From Actinomycetota bacterium (GTDB lineage: Bacteria > Actinomycetota > Acidimicrobiia > Acidimicrobiales > Microtrichaceae): a stretch of 53,694 nt of DNA. The position numbers were made by a program, and so were the translations under genes. The number at the start of each line of letters is the position of its first letter. Positions within the stretch are counted from its first letter, which is position 1. Below are positions 8,793 to 16,930 of the stretch, one piece after another. The DNA is taken from contig VGBZ01000015.1 of assembly GCA_016870275.1 (NCBI GenBank), positions 1-53,694 of the forward strand. Direction: 5' to 3'. The notes under the pieces are model-generated. The model made no database searches. It was given only the letters and a program-made list of their open reading frames with translations, and was not told where the DNA came from.

Positions 8793-9569
8793 GTGAACGA
8801 TCAGACTGAAGTCCTGCGGCCCAGTTTCGACCTTCCGGGCCGGGTGGCTGTCGTGACCGGAGGCAGCAGGGGTCTCGGCCGAGCGATCGCCCGTGGCTTC
8901 GCTGCCGCCGGAGCGAACGTGGTGGTGGCGAGCCGCAAGACCGACGCCTGCGATGCGGTGGTCTCCGAGATCCGCCACGCCGGCGGTGAGGCCTTCGCCG
9001 TGCCCACCCACGTGGGCCGGCCAGATCAACTCGACGCCCTCGTTACGGCGACCGTCGAGCACTACGGCGGGGTCGACATCGTGGTCAACAACGCCGCCAA
9101 CCCACTCGGCGGCCCGCTCGGCGAGATGACCCCGGAGGCGTTCGACGCCGGGTTCCGCGCCAACGTCCAGGGGCCGATCATGCTCGCTGTTGCCGCTCTG
9201 CCGCACCTGCAGGCGTCGCAGTCACCGTCGGTCATCAACGTCATCACCGCCGGGGCATTCGCCGGGGCCGAGTACCTCGGCCTCTACACCGGCGCCAAGG
9301 CCGCCATGTGGAACTTCACCCGGACGATGGCCAAGGAGTGGGCGCCGCACATCCGGGTCAACGCCATTGCGCCCGGGCCGTTTGACACCGACATGATGCG
9401 GGCCACTCTCGACGAACCGGAGTTCCACCAACGCATCGTCGACTCGACCCTGCTGAAGCGGGTTGCCGAACCGGCCGAGGTCGTCGGTGCGGCCCTGTTC
9501 CTGGCATCGGACGCATCGTCGTACGTGACCGGATCGTGCCTGACCGTCGACGGTGGCTTGTTGGCCTGA
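8793..9569 (+). CDS. Short-chain dehydrogenase/reductase (SDR)
   Basis: This is a 258-residue classical SDR with a Rossmann cofactor site T-G-G-S-R-G-L-G near residue 23, the NNAAN structural motif, the Y-x-x-x-K pair (Y-T-G-A-K), and a C-terminal A-S-D-A-S-S-Y-V-T-G-x-x-L-x-V-D-G-G block. The residue 13 positions before the Tyr is Thr rather than the usual catalytic Ser. The RxxD-free cofactor loop (SRKTDAC) favours NADP(H). It resembles 3-oxoacyl-ACP or acetoacetyl-CoA reductase-like SDRs, but the substrate is open. Start GTG 8793 is supported by its -10 hexamer. Confidence 0.92.
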   Translation: MNDQTEVLRPSFDLPGRVAVVTGGSRGLGRAIARGFAAAGANVVVASRKTDACDAVVSEIRHAGGEAFAVPTHVGRPDQLDALVTATVEHYGGVDIVVNNAANPLGGPLGEMTPEAFDAGFRANVQGPIMLAVAALPHLQASQSPSVINVITAGAFAGAEYLGLYTGAKAAMWNFTRTMAKEWAPHIRVNAIAPGPFDTDMMRATLDEPEFHQRIVDSTLLKRVAEPAEVVGAALFLASDASSYVTGSCLTVDGGLLA

Positions 9570-9614
9570 GCGCTGCAGTCGCATCGCCCACGAACACAGG
9601 GCCCTCCTGTGTGC

Positions 9615-11474
9615 TCAGACGGTCTCGGATCCGACGAGCACCCGGTACAGATCGGCGTACAGCCCACCCGAGTCCAGCAGTTCCCGGTGACGACCCTGCT
9701 GGACCACCCGGCCGCCGTCGAGGACGACGATCTGGTCGGCGCCCGTGATCGTTGACAGACGGTGGGCGATCACCACGGCGGTCCGCCCCTCCAGCGCGTC
9801 GGCGAGAGCCGCCTGGACGGCGGCCTCGTTCTCGGTGTCGAGTGACGAGGTCGCCTCGTCGAGGATGACGATCGCCGGGTCCTTCAGGACCATGCGGGCG
9901 ATCGCAAGCCGCTGTTGTTCGCCGCCGGACAGTCGGTAGCCGCGCTCGCCGACCATCGTGTCGAACCCTTGGGGTAGCGCATCGACCACATCGAGGATCC
10001 GGGCGTGGCGACACGCGTCGCGCAGTTCCTCGGCAGTGGCCTCGGGCCGGGCGTAACGCAGGTTGTCACCAACCGTGGCGTGGAACAGGTGCGGGTCCTG
10101 GGACACGACCCCGATGGCTGATCGGAGCGACCGCTGCGTCAGGCCCCTGACGTCGTGGCCGTCGACCCGAACGGCGCCGTCGGTCACGTCGTAGAGGCGA
10201 GGGATGAGCGAGACCAGCGTCGACTTGCCGGCGCCGGACGGCCCGACGAGTGCAACGGTGGTGCCGGGTTCGACCGTGATCGTGATGTCGTCGAGGACCA
10301 GCGGCATCTCGCCGTCCCCCTCGTGCGCACCCGCTTCGAGCGAGGCGATCGAGCCGACCCCACCTGCGGGGTAACGGAACGACACGTGGTCGATCTCGAC
10401 CAGGCCCCTGGGGCGGGTCAGCTCCTCTGCGTCGGGCGCGTCGCTGATCGGGTTGTGCGAGTCGAGCACCTCGAAGACCCTCTCGAAGCTCACGAACGCG
10501 CTCATGACGTCCACTCGGGCGTTCGTCAGGCTGGTGAGCGGGTCGTAGATGCGCACCACCAGCGCGGTGAGTGCCACGAGGGTGCCGATGGTGATCGCAC
10601 CCTCGATCACCTGCAGGCCGCCCAGCAGGTACACCGCGGCGGTGCCGATGGCGCCGACCAGACCCATCATCACCAGGAAGAACCTGGAGTACATGGCCGT
10701 CCGCACGCCGATGTCCCGGACGCCGCTCGCCCGTGATCCGAAGTCGTCCCGTTCGGTGTCGTGGTCGCCGAACAGCTTGACGAGTTGGGCGCCCGAGACG
10801 CCGAACCGCTCGGTCATCTGCGCGTTCATCTCAGCGTTGAGGCCCATGGCGTCCCGGGTCATGCCCTGCAGCTTCCGGCCCACGCGCTTGGACGGGATCA
10901 GGAACAGTGGCAGCAACAGGACCGCCACGATCGTCACCCGCCAGTCGAGCGCCACCATTGCGATCAGCACGGCGATCAGCGTGATGACGTTCGACACGAC
11001 GGTCCCGAGCGTTCCGGTCAGCGCTCGCTGGGCGCCGATGACGTCGTTGTTGAGGCGACTGACGAGCGCACCGGTCTGCGATCGCGTGAAGAACTGCAGC
11101 GGCATCCGCTGCACGTGGTCGAACAGGGCGAGTCGCAGGTCGTAGATGAGGCCCTCACCGATCCGGGCCGACCAGCGGCGTTCCAGCAACTGCACGACCG
11201 CACCGATCACGGCGGCGGCAACCACCACCAGACCGAGCAGCACGAGTTGGGAGCGGTCACCGGACGGGATGGTCTGGTCGATGATCGTCCGGAACAGCAG
11301 CGGCGGGACGAGTGCCAGACCGGCGCCGATGGTGATCATGGCCACGAACCCGATCAGCTGGGCCCGGTAGGGGCGCGCAAAGGTGCCGACCCGTCGCACC
11401 GTGGCCCGGTCGATCGTCGCTCCGGAAACGGAGTCGGGGTCTTGGTGCATCATCCGCATCGCGGCCATGGACAT
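9615..11474 (-). CDS. ABC exporter, fused permease-ATPase (MsbA/MDR type)
   Basis: This is a half-transporter of about 619 residues. The N-terminal membrane domain has six predicted helices (about residues 35-330). The ATPase domain has Walker A GPSGAGKST at about 411, the Q-loop VVSQDPHLFH, the signature LSGGEQQR and Walker B VILDEATSSLD. It probably homodimerises to export lipids or hydrophobic compounds. I chose ATG 11474 (TACCCT seven bases upstream); an in-frame codon at 11579 would overlap divergent uppP. A Gly/Glu-rich insert of about 15 residues lies between the first ATPase strands. Confidence 0.93.
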   Translation of the reverse strand: MSMAAMRMMHQDPDSVSGATIDRATVRRVGTFARPYRAQLIGFVAMITIGAGLALVPPLLFRTIIDQTIPSGDRSQLVLLGLVVVAAAVIGAVVQLLERRWSARIGEGLIYDLRLALFDHVQRMPLQFFTRSQTGALVSRLNNDVIGAQRALTGTLGTVVSNVITLIAVLIAMVALDWRVTIVAVLLLPLFLIPSKRVGRKLQGMTRDAMGLNAEMNAQMTERFGVSGAQLVKLFGDHDTERDDFGSRASGVRDIGVRTAMYSRFFLVMMGLVGAIGTAAVYLLGGLQVIEGAITIGTLVALTALVVRIYDPLTSLTNARVDVMSAFVSFERVFEVLDSHNPISDAPDAEELTRPRGLVEIDHVSFRYPAGGVGSIASLEAGAHEGDGEMPLVLDDITITVEPGTTVALVGPSGAGKSTLVSLIPRLYDVTDGAVRVDGHDVRGLTQRSLRSAIGVVSQDPHLFHATVGDNLRYARPEATAEELRDACRHARILDVVDALPQGFDTMVGERGYRLSGGEQQRLAIARMVLKDPAIVILDEATSSLDTENEAAVQAALADALEGRTAVVIAHRLSTITGADQIVVLDGGRVVQQGRHRELLDSGGLYADLYRVLVGSETV

Positions 11475-11481
11475 TGGGCGC

Positions 11482-11487
11482 AGGGTA
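11482..11487 (-). promoter_or_regulatory. -10 element TACCCT of the ABC exporter gene (leaderless)
   Basis: TACCCT on the minus strand is separated by seven bases from ATG 11474. It lies in the short divergent intergenic region shared with uppP. Confidence 0.5.
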
Positions 11488-11515
11488 CCCACGACCTGCG
11501 GCTGGAGGTGCGAGA

Positions 11516-12634
11516 GTGTCGGCAGTGGGGAACCGGTCGAACGCCGTTGGCAGGGCCTCACCCCGCTGTCGGATGCCACTCATGGCGCCGCCCGTGGGAC
11601 CGCTCGGTGCGCCACGGCTCGGCGTCGCCGGGGCGGTCTCCGTTCTGTTCGCATCCGTCGTGGCCGTGGTCCTCACCGATCCGGCGGGTGCGCTCGCCGC
11701 TGCGTCGGGTGCTCCGGGGGTGAGCCTGTCGTGGTGGCAGGCGGCGATCCTCGGTGTGGTCGAGGGTGTCACCGAGTACCTGCCCATCTCCTCCACCGGG
11801 CACCTGCTGATCGCCTCCCGCTTGCTCGGGCTCCCGGACGAGCAGGGCAGTCCCGGACTCGAGGCGGTCAACACCTATGCGATCGCCATCCAATTCGGGG
11901 CGATCCTGGCGGTGGCGGGCCTCTTCTGGCGCCGGTTCCGCGACATGGTGCTCGGACTGTTCGGTCGCTCGGAGGCTGGCCGTCACCTCCTCGTCGTTCT
12001 GGTGATCGCGTTCGTGCCCTCGGCCCTGCTCGGATTCCTGTTCGACGATGCGATCGAGTCGGCACTCTTCGGCCCCTGGCCGATCGTGGCGGCCTGGGTG
12101 ATCGGCGGTGTGGTGATCCTGGTGCTCGAGCGCACCGGGCGGATCCCGAGCCGACGGCCAGCCGCCGGTGGACCCGCAGACGACGCGACGACCGGTCGAT
12201 CGGGTGACGGACCCGGCGACGACGCCCCGGGACGGGACCCGCTCCTGTCGATCACCCACCAGCAGGCACTCGTGGTGGGTCTCGCCCAGTGTCTGGCGCT
12301 GTGGCCCGGGACGAGCCGCAGCCTGGCGACCATCCTGGGCGCGCTGCTGGTCGGGGTGTCGGTCGTGGCTGCGGTGGAGTTCAGCTTCCTCCTGGGGTTC
12401 GCAACCCTCACCGCGGCCTCGGGCTACAAGTTGCTCACCGACGGCGGCACCCTCGTCGAGCAGTTCGGTGTGGTGACACCGCTCGCCGGCGCTCTGTTCG
12501 CCCTCGTCTCGGCCGTCCTGGCGATCAAGTGGCTGGTTGCCTATCTGGAGCGGCACGACCTGACGATCTTCGCCTGGTACCGCTTCGTCGTTGCGGGACT
12601 GGCTGTCGCGTTGTTGCTGACCGGCGTGCTCTAG
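11516..12634 (+). CDS. uppP: Undecaprenyl-diphosphatase (BacA/UppP family)
   Basis: This integral membrane enzyme dephosphorylates undecaprenyl pyrophosphate to recycle the lipid carrier of peptidoglycan synthesis, and its over-activity gives bacitracin resistance. Both active-site repeats are present: E-G-V-T-E-Y-L-P-I-S-S-T-G-H-L and, later, P-G-T-S-R-S-L-A-T-I. GTG 11516 is chosen for a perfect GGAGG seven bases upstream. The protein (372 residues) carries an extra hydrophobic N-terminal segment before the usual first helix and a Gly/Asp-rich loop (about 215-245) not found in short homologues. Confidence 0.93.
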   Translation: MSAVGNRSNAVGRASPRCRMPLMAPPVGPLGAPRLGVAGAVSVLFASVVAVVLTDPAGALAAASGAPGVSLSWWQAAILGVVEGVTEYLPISSTGHLLIASRLLGLPDEQGSPGLEAVNTYAIAIQFGAILAVAGLFWRRFRDMVLGLFGRSEAGRHLLVVLVIAFVPSALLGFLFDDAIESALFGPWPIVAAWVIGGVVILVLERTGRIPSRRPAAGGPADDATTGRSGDGPGDDAPGRDPLLSITHQQALVVGLAQCLALWPGTSRSLATILGALLVGVSVVAAVEFSFLLGFATLTAASGYKLLTDGGTLVEQFGVVTPLAGALFALVSAVLAIKWLVAYLERHDLTIFAWYRFVVAGLAVALLLTGVL

Positions 12635-12679
12635 GCGGTCGCGGGCTCGGCGCCGGACCTTCTGGTCCCGGACGCAGCG

Positions 12680-12705
12680 CTGCCCCCGAACGACGTCGGG
12701 GGCAG
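12680..12705. terminator. Hairpin between uppP and tRNA-Ser (bidirectional terminator-like)
   Basis: A perfect 10-bp GC-rich stem (CTGCCCCCGA / TCGGGGGCAG) encloses a 6-base loop. It lies after the uppP stop and after the 3' end of the convergent tRNA. There is no T-run, so this is termination by hairpin alone or processing. Confidence 0.6.
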
Positions 12706-12717
12706 CTGCAACTGAGC

Positions 12718-12803
12718 GGAGAGTGAGGGATTCGAACCCTCGGAGGCCTTGCGACCTCAACGGTTTTCGAGACCGTCCCATTCGTCCGCTCTGGCAACTC
12801 TCC
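12718..12803 (-). tRNA. tRNA-Ser(CGA)
   Basis: This 86-base class II tRNA reads GGAGAGT at the 5' end pairing with ACTCTCC at the 3' end. The anticodon arm ACGGT-CTCGAAA-ACCGT gives anticodon CGA, reading UCG. There is a long variable arm, and the T arm GAGGGTTCGAATCCCTC is canonical. No CCA is encoded. A second tRNA-Ser with a different anticodon lies 1.7 kb downstream on the same strand. Confidence 0.96.
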
Positions 12804-12810
12804 GTCTGCG

Positions 12811-12816
12811 ACGTTA
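12811..12816 (-). promoter_or_regulatory. -10 element TAACGT of tRNA-Ser(CGA)
   Basis: TAACGT on the minus strand ends seven bases before the first base of the mature tRNA, so the primary transcript would have almost no 5' extension. Confidence 0.5.
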
Positions 12817-12850
12817 GCCGTGGCGAAAGGTTCGTCCCACCTCGAGACGA

Positions 12851-12949
12851 CCCTCCCGCCGCCCCTCTTCCCCCGGCTTTGTGGTGCGAGCTACATGGAT
12901 ATCCATGTAGCTCGCACCACAAAGCGGGGAGGGGGGGGAGGGGGGGAGG
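12851..12949. repeat. Long inverted repeat: 25-bp perfect palindromic arms flanked by C-rich/G-rich arms
   Basis: From 12876 to 12925 the sequence is a perfect palindrome with no loop: arm GCTTTGTGGTGCGAGCTACATGGAT meets its reverse complement at 12900/12901 (the arm is given here in two parts: GCTTTGTGGTGCG then AGCTACATGGAT). Outside it, the C-rich arm at 12851-12874 can pair with the G-rich arm at 12926-12949 at about 20 of 24 positions, counting G-U pairs, after one bulged base. It lies between the TAA of the sugar-lactonase gene and tRNA-Ser(CGA). It could be a terminator, a cruciform or a mobile palindromic unit. Confidence 0.9.
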
Positions 12950-12950
12950 G

Positions 12951-13835
12951 TTACGGGGAGCCGGCGCCGGGCACCGAGACAGTGGCGACCTCGATCCTCG
13001 CCGTCCGTTCGGCAGTGCAGACGTCGGCGGTGGAGGTCTCAGCGGTGCACACGAAGAGCGTGGTGCCGTCCTCCCCACCGAGGTTGCACGCAAACGCCCG
13101 CTGACCGGTGGTGACACGGTCGGTGATCTCGCCGCCCTCGAGCACGCGGACGCACTCGGCACCCAAAGCGTTCGCCACCCATACCGCCCCCTCGGCGTCC
13201 AGGCAGATCCCGTCGGGCGGGATCAGGTGCGCCGAGAGGTCGGCCCACACGCGACGGTTGGACAGCCGGCCGTCGTCGTCGATGTCGAATGCGGTGAGCC
13301 GTAGGGCCAGGGTCTCGGCGACGATCAGGGTGCGACCGTCGGGTGTCACCACCGTGCCGTTCGGGAATCGCATCTCGTCGGCTGCGACCTCCACGGTGCC
13401 GTCCGGCTGCACCAGGATCACGTGCGACAAGGTCGGGGCGTCGGGCGACATGAGCGCGTCGGCGCCGTGTTCGGCGACGTAGGCGTCGAGGTCCAGACCG
13501 AAGTGTCCGACGTAGGCGCGCCCGTGGGTGTCGACGAGCATGTCGTTGCACCAGTAGGTGGCGATGTGGGACAGATCGGCGTGGAGGACGAGCGACCCGT
13601 CGGGCTCCAGTCGCCGCACCTGCCTGCTGGTCATGGCCACCACGAGCAGCCGGCCATCGGGCAGCCACCCGAGTCCCGAGGGCTGGTCGTCGAGCTCGAG
13701 CTCGATCCGGTCGTCGCCGTCGGGCCCCACCGAGTGGACAGCGTGTCCGTAGAAGTCGCTGTACCAGAGGCGACCGTCGTGCCATCGGGGGTCCTCGGTG
13801 AAGTGGCGGCCATCGACGAGCACGGTGGTGTCCAT
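12951..13835 (-). CDS. SMP-30/gluconolactonase/LRE-family protein
   Basis: This is a six-bladed beta-propeller lactonase of about 294 residues. Hallmarks are GRHFTEDPRWHDGRLWYSD near the N-terminus (metal-binding Glu), SGLGWLPDGRLLVV, CNDMLVD (Asn/Asp metal ligands), FPNGTVVTPDGRTLIVAET, and PDGICLDAEGAVWVAN (catalytic Asp). The usual substrates are sugar-acid lactones. ATG 13835 gives a family-like N-terminus; a GTG at 13886 directly after the tadA stop would add 17 arginine-rich residues. The TAA stop abuts the G-rich end of the long inverted repeat. Confidence 0.92.
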   Translation of the reverse strand: MDTTVLVDGRHFTEDPRWHDGRLWYSDFYGHAVHSVGPDGDDRIELELDDQPSGLGWLPDGRLLVVAMTSRQVRRLEPDGSLVLHADLSHIATYWCNDMLVDTHGRAYVGHFGLDLDAYVAEHGADALMSPDAPTLSHVILVQPDGTVEVAADEMRFPNGTVVTPDGRTLIVAETLALRLTAFDIDDDGRLSNRRVWADLSAHLIPPDGICLDAEGAVWVANALGAECVRVLEGGEITDRVTTGQRAFACNLGGEDGTTLFVCTAETSTADVCTAERTARIEVATVSVPGAGSP

Positions 13836-13886
13836 GGAGACCACTCTTTCAGAGCTGACCGGCTCTCGTCTTCGGGAACCGCTCAC

Positions 13887-14372
13887 TCAGCGGCGATCGG
13901 TGAAGAACTCCCTGAGCAGACCGGCCGACTCCTCGGCCAGCACCCCGTGTCGCACGGGGAACTCGTGGTTGAGCCGCGGGTCCTGGCCCAGGTGGTAGAG
14001 GCTCCCGAGGGCGCCGGCGTCCATGTTCACTGCAGCGAAGACGACACCCCCGATCCGGGCCGACCACGCCGCTCCGGCGCACATCGGGCAGGGTTCCAGC
14101 GTCACCACCAGCAGGCAGTCCTCGAGCCGCCACCGGCCCAGATGTGCAGCAGCGTCGCGGAGGGCGAGCACCTCTGCGTGCGCCGTCGGGTCGGACGTGG
14201 CCTCCCGCTCGTTGTGGCGCGACGCAATGATGCGCGGCCCCTCCGGGTCCTCGAGGTGGACCACGACTGCGCCGATCGGCACCTCGCCCTCGAGCGCGGC
14301 GCCGGCAGCCTCCGCGAGCGCCGCCCGCATCCAGACCTCGTGGCGGTCGTCCGGTTCGATCGAGTGCGGCAC
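13887..14372 (-). CDS. tadA: tRNA-specific adenosine deaminase
   Basis: This 161-residue zinc deaminase converts the wobble adenosine of tRNA-Arg(ACG) to inosine. The zinc/proton-shuttle motif H65-A-E67 and the C95-P-M-C98 pair are present, with the typical LEPCPMCAGA context. GTG 14372 is preceded at seven bases by TACGGT; longer frames run into the adjacent tRNA gene and are not credible. The HxE context AHAEVLALRDAA favours TadA over cytosine deaminase. It lies immediately downstream of tRNA-Ser(GGA). Confidence 0.93.
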   Translation of the reverse strand: MPHSIEPDDRHEVWMRAALAEAAGAALEGEVPIGAVVVHLEDPEGPRIIASRHNEREATSDPTAHAEVLALRDAAAHLGRWRLEDCLLVVTLEPCPMCAGAAWSARIGGVVFAAVNMDAGALGSLYHLGQDPRLNHEFPVRHGVLAEESAGLLREFFTDRR

Positions 14373-14379
14373 GCGTCCG

Positions 14380-14385
14380 ACCGTA
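14380..14385 (-). promoter_or_regulatory. -10 element TACGGT of tadA (leaderless)
   Basis: TACGGT on the minus strand is seven bases before GTG 14372 and lies between the tRNA hairpin and the gene. Confidence 0.5.
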
Positions 14386-14418
14386 GCGGGGAGCGTCGCA
14401 GGGCCCCGGACGCGGGCC

Positions 14419-14440
14419 GACCCGCCGGGATCGGCGGGTC
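14419..14440 (-). terminator. Hairpin downstream of tRNA-Ser(GGA)
   Basis: A perfect 8-bp stem GACCCGCC/GGCGGGTC with a 6-base loop sits nine bases past the 3' end of the tRNA on its strand. It lacks a clear T-run. Confidence 0.5.
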
Positions 14441-14444
14441 GAGA

Positions 14445-14534
<90 letters not shown>

Positions 14535-14588
14535 AGGTGACCGCAGCGTCCCCGTGAACAGGCCCGTGCGGCGTGAGCGACGTCAGGG

Positions 14589-14594
14589 TAGCCT
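14589..14594 (+). promoter_or_regulatory. -10 element TAGCCT of the SRP RNA gene
   Basis: TAGCCT lies 12 bases before the first base of the predicted SRP RNA stem. The same hexamer precedes the TetR gene at 6610. Confidence 0.45.
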
Positions 14595-14606
14595 GCTCTC
14601 TGGCGT

Positions 14607-14732
14607 GTGTCCTCGGGCGGCGGCCGGGTCCTGTGCGACCGTGGCCCGTGAATCGAGTCAGGGCCGGGAGGCAGCAGCTCTCAGCGGAACCTGCGGTGTG
14701 CCGCAGATCGCCTGGCCGCCACCTGAGGACAC
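14607..14732 (+). ncRNA. ffs: Signal recognition particle RNA (4.5S-type)
   Basis: The conserved apical domain is clear: GTCAGGGCCGGGAGGCAGCAG followed by CTCTCAGCGGAACC carries the asymmetric loop and the GGAA-type Ffh-binding core (here shown in two parts). The ends pair as one long rod: GTGTCCTC at 14607 with GAGGACAC at 14725, then GGGCGGCGGCC with GGCCGCCACC allowing one wobble and one mismatch. About 126 nt suits a bacterial small SRP RNA lacking the Alu domain. It binds Ffh to target nascent membrane proteins. Position between tRNA-Ser and dnaX is typical. The exact ends are estimates. Confidence 0.9.
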
Positions 14733-14797
14733 AGGCCGACCGTGATGGGAACGACGACGAGTACCGGGGCACCGGCCTCGGCGTCGGAGTGCAGAAG

Positions 14798-14803
14798 TAG
14801 GAT
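14798..14803 (+). promoter_or_regulatory. -10 element TAGGAT of dnaX (leaderless)
   Basis: TAGGAT ends six bases before GTG 14810, and no ribosome site is present. This is the clearest leaderless arrangement in the window. Confidence 0.65.
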
Positions 14804-14809
14804 CTGCCC

Positions 14810-16930
14810 GTGTCCGCTCCCTCCCTCTACCGCCGATATCGACCGGCGAGGTTCGAACAGGTGCGGGGCCAGGACCACGTCGTCGGACCCATCCGCAACG
14901 CGGTGAGGACCGAGACCGAGTCGCACGCCTACCTGTTCTCGGGACCACGAGGAACCGGCAAGACGTCGACCGCCCGCATCCTCGCCAAAGCGCTCAACTG
15001 CCACGACCTGCGCGACGGCGAGCCGTGCGGAGTGTGTGACTCGTGCGTGGCGATCGACGCCGGATCCAGCATGGACCTCTTCGAGCTCGACGCAGCGTCC
15101 AACAACAAGGTCGACGACATGCGGAGCCTGATCGGCGGGACGGTCGTCGCCTCGCCCGGTCGGACCAAGGTCTACATCCTCGACGAGGTCCACATGCTCA
15201 GCACTGGAGCCTCCAATGCGCTCCTCAAGACGCTCGAGGAACCCCCGAACGGCGTGTGTTTCGTGCTGGCCACCACCGATCCGAACAAGGTGTTGCCCAC
15301 CATTCGGAGCCGAACGCAACACTTCGAGTTCCGTCTTCTGTCCGCCGACGAGCTCGAGGCGTACGTCCGGTGGATCGCTCAGGACGCCGATCTCGACCTG
15401 TCCGACGAGGCGGTCGCCCACGTCGTCCGGGTGGGGCGGGGCTCGGCGCGCGACACGCTCTCGGCGCTCGATTTGGTCGTTGCGGCGGGCGGTGTGGTCA
15501 TTCGGGACGAACCGGTCGAAGTCCTGCTCGATGCCCTCGCCGCCGCAGACACCGGTGCTGCGGTCGGCGCAGTCGCCGATGCGCTGACCCACGGCCATGA
15601 CCCGCGGGTGCTCGCCGAGCACACTCTGGCGGCGCTGCGTCACGCATTCTTGGCATCGGTGGGTGCCGAGTTGCCCACGCTGTTGCCCGGCGACCGTGAA
15701 CTCGCTGAGCGTTGGGCGGCGGAACTCGGCACCCGTCGCCTCACTCGGGCCCTCGAGCGGATCGGGTTGGCGATCGTGGAGATGCGCCAGGCCGCCGACG
15801 CCCGGGTGCCGCTCGAGGTCGCACTGGTGACGCTGACAGCAGAAGAGGACCAACTCGCCCGGCTCGAGGCACGGGTGGCGGCGCTCGAGTCGACCAGAGG
15901 GGACTCACCGACTCAGCCGGTCCGGCCGGAACCGAGTACTGCACCGGGTCTCGCTCCTCGTGCAGCGGAGCCTCCCGAGAGCAGAGCGGTGCCGGTTGCA
16001 CCAGGTGCTCCGTCCGGTCCTGCATCGGGTGCCGGCTCCGGTGGAGCAGCACAGGCTCGGGCTGCGCTGAACCGATCGACTGGCCGCCGCGGCGCGTCCG
16101 GGCCGTCCGCCTCGGCTCCGAGAGGCTCCGCGGCCTCGGCCCGTCCGGCACCGGCTCGCCCGGCACCGGCTCGCCCCGCACCTGTTCACCCGGCACCTGC
16201 TCACCCGGTTCGGTCTGGTCCAGCTGAGCCCGACACGGCTCCGCCCGACCCGGCTCAGCCCGGTTCGACCCGGCCGGCACCGGCGTCTGCTGGGGCTGTC
16301 GCCGGCGAAGCGCCTGCCCCCGCCTCGGCGGGTCCCGGCGGCATTGCCGGTGGACCACCGCTCGAGATCACCTCGGTCAACGCAGCGCTCACCGACGTGG
16401 TGCTCCCGGCACTCAAGGGAAAGGCGAAGGCCCTGCTGAGTCGAGTGGAGGTCAGCTCCGTCCAAGGTTCCACGGTGGCGCTCGGGGTCGAGAACGAGGC
16501 GACAATGAGTCGGGTCGAGGAGTTCATTCCGGCGCTGAGCGACGCCTTGAGCTCAGCGCTCGGTGCACCGCTCGAGGTGGCGCTCGTCATCGCCGGTGCC
16601 ACGCCTGCTGGATCCAGCCGGGCGGTATCGCCGGTACCGGCTCCGGCTCCAGCGCCGCCAGCTCAGGTTCCAGCGCCGCCAGCTCCGGCAACAGTGGAAC
16701 CGGAAACACCTCCTCTCAGCTCGGAACCCAGCCCCCTCACCGATGGGTACTCCCGTGCGGGTGACGTCGCTGTCGATGCCGATACCGATACCGCCGACGA
16801 CGACCTGTTCGATCTCGACGACCTCACCGACGCCAGTGATGTCGCCACGACCGGAGTGGCGCGTCTGACTCAGGCGTTTCCCGGGGCTGTCGTCGTCGAC
16901 GCCGAGGACTGCCGAGGACCGATCCAGTGA
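14810..16930 (+). CDS. dnaX: DNA polymerase III subunit gamma/tau
   Basis: This 706-residue clamp-loader ATPase has Walker A GPRGTGKTS at 45-53, zinc ligands C64, C73, C76 and C79, Walker B plus DEVH in YILDEVHMLS, and sensor/arginine-finger motif GSARDTLS. Domain III ends near 365. A long Ala/Pro linker (about 370-510) with tandem R-P-A-P-A units follows, then a C-terminal domain (about 515-600) and an acidic Pro-rich tail that would contact the polymerase alpha subunit and helicase. I saw no slippery sequence for a frameshifted gamma form. The stop overlaps ybaB (GTGA). Confidence 0.95.
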   Translation: MSAPSLYRRYRPARFEQVRGQDHVVGPIRNAVRTETESHAYLFSGPRGTGKTSTARILAKALNCHDLRDGEPCGVCDSCVAIDAGSSMDLFELDAASNNKVDDMRSLIGGTVVASPGRTKVYILDEVHMLSTGASNALLKTLEEPPNGVCFVLATTDPNKVLPTIRSRTQHFEFRLLSADELEAYVRWIAQDADLDLSDEAVAHVVRVGRGSARDTLSALDLVVAAGGVVIRDEPVEVLLDALAAADTGAAVGAVADALTHGHDPRVLAEHTLAALRHAFLASVGAELPTLLPGDRELAERWAAELGTRRLTRALERIGLAIVEMRQAADARVPLEVALVTLTAEEDQLARLEARVAALESTRGDSPTQPVRPEPSTAPGLAPRAAEPPESRAVPVAPGAPSGPASGAGSGGAAQARAALNRSTGRRGASGPSASAPRGSAASARPAPARPAPARPAPVHPAPAHPVRSGPAEPDTAPPDPAQPGSTRPAPASAGAVAGEAPAPASAGPGGIAGGPPLEITSVNAALTDVVLPALKGKAKALLSRVEVSSVQGSTVALGVENEATMSRVEEFIPALSDALSSALGAPLEVALVIAGATPAGSSRAVSPVPAPAPAPPAQVPAPPAPATVEPETPPLSSEPSPLTDGYSRAGDVAVDADTDTADDDLFDLDDLTDASDVATTGVARLTQAFPGAVVVDAEDCRGPIQ

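Noticed and set aside
11558-13162. A 534-codon open frame on the minus strand across uppP, the tRNA and the palindrome
   Set aside because: It is antisense to a clear uppP gene and reads through tRNA-Ser. Its composition is arginine- and histidine-rich, and the same peptide appears on both strands only because of the palindrome.
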